Assembly (NCBI GenBank): GCA_905215675.1
Contig: CAJMRA010000051.1
Coordinates: forward strand, 1-10,672
DNA length: 10,672 bases
Reading direction: 5' to 3'
Origin: an uncultured bacterium
GTDB taxonomy: Bacteria; Desulfobacterota; Desulfovibrionia; Desulfovibrionales; Desulfovibrionaceae
In this document: positions 1-5,918 of the stretch, piece by piece
Layout of the letters: each line of letters starts with the position of its first letter
Position numbering within the stretch: the first letter of the stretch is position 1
Program-made: the position numbers and the translations under genes
Notes under the pieces: model-generated
Databases searched by the model: none
Told to the model about the DNA's origin: nothing
The model's input: the letters and a program-made list of their open reading frames with translations, nothing else

Positions 1-114
1 CGCTTTTTCAGAGGGGACACAGGCCATGCGGCAAGTACTTTTCAAAGGTTATGTGGTGTTGCCTATCTTTTCTATTTGTTTGAAATAAATAGAAAAATAG
101 TGTTAACAGGCCCT
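1..114. repeat. Left copy of a ~113-bp inverted repeat
   Basis: The reverse complement of this stretch recurs at 5428-5539. The outer 45 positions and the inner 33 positions (82-114) are identical between copies; the middle carries several substitutions and a net 2-nt length difference. The repeat may extend left of the window, because identity is still perfect at base 1. Around base 82 lies an A/T-rich imperfect palindrome (68-96, one G-T pair), a weaker form of the palindrome in the right copy. No reading frame is shared by the two copies because the 2-nt difference shifts it, so this is a DNA or RNA element rather than a gene. It could be a dispersed non-autonomous element or a shared terminator module; the sequence alone does not decide. 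Confidence 0.9.
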
Positions 115-128
115 GGAGTATCCGGGGG

Positions 129-158
129 TTGAAACGCAACGCGTTTCACACTGACAAT
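129..158 (+). promoter_or_regulatory. Candidate promoter with overlapping palindromic operator for the four-gene operon
   Basis: A 19-bp perfect palindrome, TGAAACGC-AAC-GCGTTTCA, occupies 130-148. It sits inside a possible sigma70-type promoter: TTGAAA at 129-134 as the -35 and GACAAT at 153-158 as the -10, with an 18-bp spacer. A regulator bound to the palindrome would cover the -35 and spacer, so repression is the natural reading. The half-site does not let me name the regulator family. The ATG of the first gene follows at 184, with AGG about 7 nt upstream of it as a modest ribosome binding site. The palindrome is seen directly; the promoter call is an inference from weak matches. Confidence 0.4.
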
Positions 159-183
159 AATCTACCGACAGGCAGGTTTCCTC

Positions 184-2601
184 ATGCAGCTCACCATCCA
201 GTACGCTCCCATTACGGAACTCTTTCGCCGTGCCCATGCCGAAGGTCGCGACTGTCTTCTGGAACATGAGGTCTACGCGCTTCTCGGCTATTCCGGCGCG
301 GAAACCCCGCCGCGGCACCTTTTTCTTTCCAAGGAGGCCCGGCCGGTGGAGGAAGCCTGTCTGTCCCTGCCCGGCGACAAGGCCGTGCTGAAAATCGTTT
401 CGCCGTATATCGTCCACAAGACGGAACTGGGCGGCGTGCGCATCATTCCCAAAACCATGGACAAGATCCGCTCCACCGTACGCCGCATGCTCTGCGAGGT
501 GCCGGAACGGTACGCCGAATGGCTGGAGCGACATCCGCAGGCGACGCCGTCCGTCTACCGGGGACTTTCCGGCGCGGCCCTGCAAAACGCCGTCAGCCGG
601 GATATTCGCGGCGTCCTGCAAGTGCGATTCATGCCGCCGGATTCGACGGCCTTCGGCAACGAACTGATCGTGGGGCTGCGCCGCACGCGCGAATTCGGCA
701 TGGTCCTCAGCGCCGGTCTCGGCGGAACGGATGCGGAACTCTACGCCGAACGATTCCGCAAGGGACAGGCCGTCGCGGCCGCCCCCACGGCCCTGACCGA
801 CGGACAGGCCTTCTTCGATCTCTTCCGCGCCACCGTCTCCTATCGCAAGCTGGCCGGACTCACGCGCGGACAGCAGCGCATCGTCACCGACGAGCAGCTG
901 ATCGAATGCTTCGAATCCTTCATCCGGCTCGGCAACCACTACTCGCCGCTCAACGACGAGGCCCCGTTCGTCATTGACGAGCTGGAAATCAATCCCTTTT
1001 CCTTCAGCGATTTTCTCATGACGCCGCTGGACGGCATGTGCCGCTTTTCCCTGCCGCAGGCGCGGGACGTGGAACGCCCCTGGAAGACCATCCATCAGCT
1101 GCTGCATCCGCGCAGCATCGGCATCGCGGGCGTCTCGGCCAGACGGCGCAACTACGGCCGCATTATTCTGGAAAACATTCTGGCGGCGGGCTTCAGCCCG
1201 TCCGCCGTGCGCCTCGTCCGTCCCGGCGGCGGCACGGACGAAAGCGGCGTGGCCTGCGTTTCCTCCCTCGCCGATCTGCCGGAACCGCTGGATCTGTTCA
1301 TCGTGGCCGTCGGCGCGCCGCAGGTTCCCGGACTGGTGGACGACGTGCTGCGCTGCAATGCCGCGCGCAGCGTCATGCTTATTCCCGGCGGCATGGGCGA
1401 AACCGAGGCCAGCCGCGACGAAGCCGCCGCGCTGGCGGCGCGCATGGCCGAGGCCCACCGCCGCCCCGACGGCGGTCCCGTCTTTCTCGGAGCCAACTGC
1501 ATGGGCGTCATTTCCCGTCCCGGCAACTACGACACCTGGTTCATTCCGGCCGCCAAGCTGCGGCAGGACGCCGATCCGCACTACCGGCGCGTGGCCATCT
1601 TCAGCCAGAGCGGCGCTTTCCTGCTCAATCGCTACAGCCAGACGCCGGAGCTGCGTCCGGCCTATCTCATTTCCCTGGGCAATCAGACGGACCTGTCCCT
1701 CGGCGACATGATGCGCTATTTTCGCGACTCCGACGCCGTCGACGTCATCGCCGTCTATGTGGAAGGCTTCCGCAATCTGGACGGACTGGCCTTTGCCGGA
1801 GCCGTGCGCGAAGCCGTCTGCGCCGGAAAGCAGGTCATTTTCTACAAGGCGGGACGCACGCCCGAGGGAAAAAGCGCCACCAGCGGGCATACGGCGTCGC
1901 TGGCGGGCGACTACATGGTTTGCGAAAGCTGCCTGCGCCAGTCCGGCGCCATTGTGGCCCGCACGTTCGACGAATTTCAGGATCTCATCCTGCTGGCCGA
2001 CGCCTTCGGCCGGATGCCCATTCGCGGCACCCGGCTGGGAGCCGTCAGCGGCGCGGGCTTCGAGGCCGTGGGCATGGCCGACAACATCCAGTCCGAAGAA
2101 TACGCCATGACGCTGGGAACCCTGACCGAGGAAACCCGCGCCGCCATGCGGGAACTGCTGGTCGCCAAGAAGCTCGACAAGCTGGCGACCGTCGCCAATC
2201 CCCTGGACATCAACCCCGGCGCCGACGACGAAACGCATGCCCGCATGGCCGAACTCATGCTGGCCGACGACACCATAGACGCCGTGGCCATCGGCCTGGA
2301 CCCGCTCTCTCCCGTCACGCACTCCCTTGCCGACAGCGACGATCCCCTGTTCCGCATGGACGCGCCCGACGGAATTCTCGCCCGGCTGGAAGCCCTGCGG
2401 CGCACGGCGCAGAAACCCCTTGTGGCCGTCGTGGACGGCGGAGCCCTGTTCGAACCCCTGCGCCGGGCCCTGCGCGAGCGCGACATTCCGACCTTTCCCG
2501 TATGCGACCGGGCCGTCGCCGCCCTGTCCCTGTACATGGACGGCCGCCTTGCCGCCGAAGGGCTGCGCTGCTCCTGCCCCTGGACGTCCCGGCAACATTG
2601 A
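184..2601 (+). CDS. ADP-forming acyl-CoA (acetyl-CoA) synthetase, fused beta-alpha subunits
   Basis: This 805-residue protein belongs to the NDP-forming acyl-CoA synthetase superfamily, which interconverts acyl-CoA + ADP + Pi with acid + ATP + CoA in the cytoplasm. The N-terminal part (about 20-290) is the ATP-grasp half: it has HKTELGGV at 78-85 and the metal-site-like ELEIN at 266-270. The CoA-binding Rossmann domain begins near H308 (PRSIGIAGVS). The succinyl-CoA-ligase-like part follows, with IFSQSG at 472-477 and SGHTASLAG around H569, the position of the family's phosphorylated histidine. The last ~200 residues are a second ligase-like domain. There is no GNAT acetyltransferase domain, so a Pat-type protein acetylase is unlikely. 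The order (ATP-grasp first) is the reverse of some fusions, and there is an unassigned stretch around 108-145. The substrate could be acetate or another short acid. First gene of a probable operon; 76 nt precede the next. Confidence 0.85.
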   Translation: MQLTIQYAPITELFRRAHAEGRDCLLEHEVYALLGYSGAETPPRHLFLSKEARPVEEACLSLPGDKAVLKIVSPYIVHKTELGGVRIIPKTMDKIRSTVRRMLCEVPERYAEWLERHPQATPSVYRGLSGAALQNAVSRDIRGVLQVRFMPPDSTAFGNELIVGLRRTREFGMVLSAGLGGTDAELYAERFRKGQAVAAAPTALTDGQAFFDLFRATVSYRKLAGLTRGQQRIVTDEQLIECFESFIRLGNHYSPLNDEAPFVIDELEINPFSFSDFLMTPLDGMCRFSLPQARDVERPWKTIHQLLHPRSIGIAGVSARRRNYGRIILENILAAGFSPSAVRLVRPGGGTDESGVACVSSLADLPEPLDLFIVAVGAPQVPGLVDDVLRCNAARSVMLIPGGMGETEASRDEAAALAARMAEAHRRPDGGPVFLGANCMGVISRPGNYDTWFIPAAKLRQDADPHYRRVAIFSQSGAFLLNRYSQTPELRPAYLISLGNQTDLSLGDMMRYFRDSDAVDVIAVYVEGFRNLDGLAFAGAVREAVCAGKQVIFYKAGRTPEGKSATSGHTASLAGDYMVCESCLRQSGAIVARTFDEFQDLILLADAFGRMPIRGTRLGAVSGAGFEAVGMADNIQSEEYAMTLGTLTEETRAAMRELLVAKKLDKLATVANPLDINPGADDETHARMAELMLADDTIDAVAIGLDPLSPVTHSLADSDDPLFRMDAPDGILARLEALRRTAQKPLVAVVDGGALFEPLRRALRERDIPTFPVCDRAVAALSLYMDGRLAAEGLRCSCPWTSRQH

Positions 2602-2610
2602 CCGGCGACG

Positions 2611-2637
2611 ACCGGCGGCGTACAACAATCCGCCGGT
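2611..2637 (+). other. Intergenic hairpin between the synthetase and the LarC-like gene
   Basis: A perfect 8-bp stem (ACCGGCGG with CCGCCGGT) encloses an 11-nt loop, just after the synthetase stop. No T-tract follows, so it is not a standard intrinsic terminator. It could slow 3' decay of the upstream message or tune expression of the downstream genes within one operon. Confidence 0.45.
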
Positions 2638-2677
2638 TTCAGGGAACCGGGTTCACCGAACGCACAAGGACGCTTTC

Positions 2678-3490
2678 ATGACACATCACAGCCACGACGC
2701 CCATCACGGCCACGACGACGCCCGCGATACGCCGCCGCGCATCATTACGGTACGCCCCGCTTCCGGACTTTCCGGGGACATCATGCTGGCCGGTCTGGCC
2801 GCGCTGGCCCGGCTGGATCAGCCGCGCCTCGACGCCATGACGGAGGAACTGGGACTGCCCGCGCTCCGGGGCTGTCTGGCGCTGGAGCCCCGTTCCGTCA
2901 ATCATATCGCGGGATTCGGCTGCCGCATCGCTCTGCCGCACGAACATGTTCACCGCACGCTGACGGACATCCTGACCATTATCGAGGCCTCGAACATGCC
3001 GGACAGGGCCAGGGAAGCGGCCGCCCGCGCCTTTCGCCTTCTGGCCGGGGCGGAAGCCGCCGTACACGGCCTGACGCCCGACAAGGTGACCTTCCATGAA
3101 GTGGGCGCGCTGGACAGCATTCTGGATACCTGCCTTGTCTGCCGCCTGTTCGTGGAACTGGACGCGGAACGCCTCGTCTGCGGTCCGCTGCCGCTGGCCG
3201 ACGGAGCCGCCCGCTGCGCCCACGGACAGATCGCCGTCCCCGCCCCCGCCGTGCTGCGCCTGCTGGAAGGCGTGCCGGTCTGCGCCTTCCCCGGCCGGGG
3301 TGAAACCGTCACCCCCACCGCGGCCGCCCTGCTCAAGGCCCTGAATGCGGATTTCGGGCCGTGGCCCTCCATGACGGTACGCGCCACGGCCATCAGTTAC
3401 GGCACGCGCGTTTTTCCCGACGCCCCCAACGGCGCCATCTGGGCGCTCGGCGACGCCGCCCCCGTCAGGAGCATGCCCGGCCATGAGTAG
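2678..3490 (+). CDS. larC: LarC-like nickel insertion protein, N-terminal (LarC1) half only
   Basis: The 270-residue product matches the N-terminal half of LarC (DUF111), the protein that inserts nickel into the pincer cofactor of lactate racemase and related enzymes. Matching motifs are SGLSGD at 29-34, FHEVGALDS around H140 to S147, the PLPL..CAHG..VPAPA stretch, and VTPTAAALLKAL near 210-220. Full LarC is about 400 residues with a C-terminal domain that binds CTP; that half is absent and the next gene begins at once, so CTP-dependent chemistry by this chain alone is doubtful. The N-terminus has six histidines within residues 3-12, a plausible metal-binding tail; in canonical LarC a His-rich stretch usually lies internally. 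The usual Asp before the SG.SGD motif is replaced. AAGGA about 7 nt upstream supports the ATG at 2678. It may be a nickel chaperone or a diverged enzyme. Confidence 0.75.
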   Translation: MTHHSHDAHHGHDDARDTPPRIITVRPASGLSGDIMLAGLAALARLDQPRLDAMTEELGLPALRGCLALEPRSVNHIAGFGCRIALPHEHVHRTLTDILTIIEASNMPDRAREAAARAFRLLAGAEAAVHGLTPDKVTFHEVGALDSILDTCLVCRLFVELDAERLVCGPLPLADGAARCAHGQIAVPAPAVLRLLEGVPVCAFPGRGETVTPTAAALLKALNADFGPWPSMTVRATAISYGTRVFPDAPNGAIWALGDAAPVRSMPGHE

Positions 3491-4154
3491 CGACATCACG
3501 CCGTACCGGGCGCTTGTGCGTCCCGACCAGCGCGCCGCCCTCAAGGCGCAGCAGCCGTGCGTCCTCTGGTTCACCGGTCTGTCCGGGGCCGGAAAATCCA
3601 CGCTTTCCACGCTGGTGGACGCCGCCCTGTACGAACGCGGATATCATACCTTCGTTCTGGACGGGGACAACATGCGCCGCCGTCTGTGCCGCGATCTGGG
3701 ATTTTCCGACGCCGATCGCGCGGAAAACATCCGCCGTGTGGCGGAGACGGCCCGTCTCATGACCGAGGCGGGCCTGATTGTACTCACCGCCTTCATTTCG
3801 CCCTACCGTTCGGAACGGGCCATGGCCCGGTCGCTCTTTGCGCCGGGCCGTTTTGTGGAAATTTACGTCAACGCGCCGCTGGAACTGGTCGAACAACGCG
3901 ATCCCAAGGGGCTCTACCGCCGGGCGCGCCGCGGAGAAATCCGCCGCTTCACCGGCATTGATTCCCCCTACGAAGCCCCGGAGCATCCCGAAGTGGAGCT
4001 GGACACGGCCCGTTTCCCGCCGGAACGCTGCGTGCGCGCCGTACTGGCGTATCTTGAGGAAAAAGGACTTCTGAATCCGCCGACGGACATCCCCGGCGCG
4101 GGCCTGCGCGAACGGGAGGGCGATCCGTTCTTCCCGCAGCCGGAGCGCGGCTGA
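3483..4154 (+). CDS. cysC: Adenylylsulfate (APS) kinase
   Basis: CysC phosphorylates adenosine 5'-phosphosulfate with ATP to give PAPS, used for sulfate assimilation or for sulfation. All hallmark motifs are present: P-loop GLSGAGKST at 32-40, LDGDN at 59-63 followed by RRRLCRDLGFS, the RAENIRR segment, the TAFISP motif with S106 (equivalent of the phosphorylatable serine of the E. coli enzyme), and the EQRDPKGLY..A..GEI..FTGID.PYE..E.PE lid and C-terminal signature. At 223 residues it is slightly longer than the ~200-residue norm, with about 25 extra residues rich in Pro, Gly and Glu at the C-terminus. There is no fused ATP sulfurylase. Its ATG overlaps the end of the LarC-like gene by 8 nt, so translation is likely coupled; CAGGAG lies upstream at a long spacing. 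Dissimilatory sulfate reduction uses APS directly and does not need this step, so its role here is open. Confidence 0.93.
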   Translation: MSSDITPYRALVRPDQRAALKAQQPCVLWFTGLSGAGKSTLSTLVDAALYERGYHTFVLDGDNMRRRLCRDLGFSDADRAENIRRVAETARLMTEAGLIVLTAFISPYRSERAMARSLFAPGRFVEIYVNAPLELVEQRDPKGLYRRARRGEIRRFTGIDSPYEAPEHPEVELDTARFPPERCVRAVLAYLEEKGLLNPPTDIPGAGLREREGDPFFPQPERG

Positions 4155-4199
4155 TATCGGAACCGCGAAACAGCAACCGCCACCCCTGGAGGAGAGATT

Positions 4200-5429
4200 A
4201 TGGCAAAGGTGAAGGCAAGCCTTCCGCTGCAAATGGCCATCGGCATGATCGCCGGTATCATCGTGGGCATTCTGGCCCAGAATACGCCCATCGTCAGCGA
4301 CGTGGCCAAATTTCTGGGCGATATTTTCATCCGGCTCATCCGCATGGTCGTGGTGCCGCTGGTCTTTGCCACGCTCGTGGCCGGGGCCGCGGGCATCAGC
4401 GATACGGCCAAGCTGGGGCGCGTCGCCGTCAAGACCATGCTCTACTATCTGCTGACGACCATGGCTTCCGTGGCCGTCGGCCTGCTGCTCGCCAACATCA
4501 TGCATCCCGGCGCCGGTCTGAACCTCTCCACCGAAGGGCTTCAGGCCAAGCAGGTGACGCCGCCCGCGCTCAGCGACACCCTGATGAACCTGATTCCCAT
4601 CAATCCCGTGGAAGCCATGGCCAAGGGGAACATGCTGCAAATCATCATCTTCGCCATCATCTTCGGCTTCGGTATCAGCGCCCTGGGAGAAAACGGCCGC
4701 CATCTGCACCGCTTTTTCGACGCCTGCGGCGAAGCCATGGTCAAGGTGACGGGCTTCGTCATGATGTACGCGCCCATCGGCGTCTTCGGCCTCATGGCCT
4801 ATACCGTGACCAAGCACGGCCTTGCCGTGCTGCTGCCTCTGGGCAAGGTCATCGTCATCATGTATCTGGGCTGCGCCATCCTGTTCTGCTGCATGTTCCT
4901 GCCGCTGGTGAAGTTCATCGTGCGCATTCCCGTCAAGCGCTTCGTCAAGGGCATGCTTGAACCCTTCATGATCGGCTTCACCACCTGCTCCAGCGCCGCC
5001 GCCCTGCCCTCCAACATGCGCTGCGCCGAGGAACTGGGCGCGTCCCGCACGGTGGCCAGCTTCGGCATCCCGCTGGGCAATACCATCAACATGAACGGCA
5101 CGGCCCTCTATATGGGCATCAATACCATTTTCGTGGCCGAGGTCTTCGGCATTCCCATGCCCTTCGACACCCAGCTCACGGTCATTCTCATGTCCATTCT
5201 GGCCGCCGTGGGCACCATGGGCGTCCCCGGCGCGGGCCTCATCATGATGAGCATCATCTTCGTGCAGGTGGGCATGCCGCTGGAAGGCGTCGCCCTCATC
5301 GCGGGCATCGACCGCATTCTGGACATGGCCCGCACGCCCATGAACGTCATAGGCGACAGCCTCGGCGCCCTGGTCGTCTCCCGTCTGGAAGGCGACTTCG
5401 TGGACAAGCCGGAAAAGGAACAGGTCTAG
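4200..5429 (+). CDS. Dicarboxylate/amino acid:cation symporter (DAACS family)
   Basis: A 409-residue inner-membrane protein of the glutamate/dicarboxylate symporter family (GltP/DctA/GltPh type), with strongly hydrophobic segments throughout and a short N-terminus. Family signatures are visible: the serine-rich first re-entrant hairpin TCSSAAALPSNM at 262-273, NMNGT at 297-301, the second hairpin region GVPGAG, and the last helix with D371, D375, R378, T379 and N382 spaced as in GltPh. The arginine matches the residue that binds the side-chain carboxylate, so an acidic amino acid or C4-dicarboxylate is the most likely substrate. The third residue of the usual NMDGT motif is Asn rather than Asp (N299), a position that in GltPh helps bind a sodium ion. 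GGAGGAGAG at 4188-4196 is the strongest ribosome binding site in the window. It starts 45 nt after cysC, and its stop codon runs into the right repeat copy. Confidence 0.9.
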   Translation: MAKVKASLPLQMAIGMIAGIIVGILAQNTPIVSDVAKFLGDIFIRLIRMVVVPLVFATLVAGAAGISDTAKLGRVAVKTMLYYLLTTMASVAVGLLLANIMHPGAGLNLSTEGLQAKQVTPPALSDTLMNLIPINPVEAMAKGNMLQIIIFAIIFGFGISALGENGRHLHRFFDACGEAMVKVTGFVMMYAPIGVFGLMAYTVTKHGLAVLLPLGKVIVIMYLGCAILFCCMFLPLVKFIVRIPVKRFVKGMLEPFMIGFTTCSSAAALPSNMRCAEELGASRTVASFGIPLGNTINMNGTALYMGINTIFVAEVFGIPMPFDTQLTVILMSILAAVGTMGVPGAGLIMMSIIFVQVGMPLEGVALIAGIDRILDMARTPMNVIGDSLGALVVSRLEGDFVDKPEKEQV

Positions 5430-5539
5430 GGCCTGTTAACACTATTTTTCTATTTATTTCAAATAAATAGAAAAATATAGACGACACATGACCCTTGAAA
5501 AGTACTTGCCGCATGGCCTGTGTCCCCTCTGAAAAAGCG
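5428..5539. repeat. Right copy of the inverted repeat, containing a 35-bp A/T palindrome
   Basis: This is the reverse complement of 1-114, about 90% identical overall, and its inner edge overlaps the last two bases of the symporter stop codon. At 5443-5477 it holds a near-perfect palindrome: 17 pairs around a single central C, almost all A/T, in a region otherwise well above 55% G+C. A transcript coming off the symporter gene would form an A-U hairpin directly after the stop. The two copies face each other across the four-gene block. Possible roles: bidirectional terminator, remnant of a mobile or non-autonomous element, or a site for recombination that inverts the segment. Confidence 0.9.
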
Positions 5540-5561
5540 CGTTGGGGGAAGGATGGGGGGC

Positions 5562-5616
5562 CTGGGGGGAAGGAAACCACCTTGTGCGCTAGCCAAGGGG
5601 GTTTCCTTCCCCCCAG
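5562..5616. repeat. Long G/A-rich hairpin after the repeat
   Basis: Arms 5562-5584 and 5594-5616 pair at 22 of 23 positions (A5579/G5599 is the one mismatch) around a 9-nt loop containing GCTAGC. The left arm begins with a run of six G, and two more G-runs (5544-5548, 5555-5560) lie just before it. No T-tract follows on the + strand. The core GGGGGAAGG..ACCCCC resembles the small hairpin near the window end (10616-10634), which suggests a dispersed intergenic motif. Function unknown. Confidence 0.75.
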
Positions 5617-5691
5617 AAGAACGCTTCATCGTTAACACCATCTTTGAAAAAGAGACAACACGAGGCGGCGGCACAGCGCCGCGGCATTGTG

Positions 5692-5715
5692 AAGGGGGCT
5701 CCGGCCCCCTTTTTT
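5692..5715 (+). terminator. Intrinsic (rho-independent) terminator
   Basis: An 8-bp perfect stem AAGGGGGC/GCCCCCTT with the tight TCCG loop is followed directly by T residues to 5715. This is a textbook terminator on the + strand. It lies about 260 nt past the symporter stop, so it may end a long 3' UTR of that operon, or a short transcript starting inside 5540-5690. Confidence 0.85.
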
Positions 5716-5918
5716 CGTGCGGGCGTTCCCGCTTGAAGAACAATCCGAAAGCCGCTATCATTCCGCGACCCTGTATAAACATCCGTCCGGAAACGGCAGC
5801 CGTCGCCCCCGCGCCGGGGGGAGGTTCCGCCGCTTCCGGATGCGTCATTCCTGCGCGCCGGGCTCCGGGCTTCCTGCGGGAGCCGCGCACGGCGGGGAGC
5901 CTTACCCCCTCACCCCCC
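5716..5918 (+). other. GC-rich leader upstream of the recO-glyQS operon; no gene seen
   Basis: No supported ORF lies here, although one + frame stays open by composition. A TATAAA at 5774-5779 preceded by TG could be a -10 element but I see no good -35 at 16-18 bp. Several GC-rich inverted repeats follow, for example GGCTCC/GGAGCC near 5865-5890. I see no T-box or other recognisable riboswitch ahead of the glycyl-tRNA synthetase genes. Transcription of the right block most likely starts in this stretch, because the terminator at 5692-5715 closes the previous one. Confidence 0.35.

Noticed and set aside
103..2628. An 841-codon open frame on the - strand opposite the acyl-CoA synthetase
   Set aside because: Same antisense artefact; no recognisable domain, and the + strand product has full family motifs.
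3440..3600. Programmed frameshift joining the LarC1 half to a LarC2 half, as in lactobacilli
   Set aside because: The sequence after the stop is the start of cysC in another frame, with the P-loop by residue 32; nothing resembling the LarC C-terminal domain is present in any frame.
3465..4817. A 450-codon open frame on the - strand across cysC and the symporter gene
   Set aside because: Antisense to two well-supported genes, low-complexity His/Gly/Arg-rich product, no motif.
5347..5580. A 77-codon - strand ORF running through the right repeat copy
   Set aside because: The 2-nt length difference between repeat copies breaks this frame in the left copy, so the repeat is not conserved as coding sequence.
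5716..5918. T-box or glycine riboswitch ahead of the glycyl-tRNA synthetase operon
   Set aside because: No T-box core sequence, specifier arrangement or glycine aptamer signature is visible, and the leader precedes the membrane protein gene rather than glyQ.
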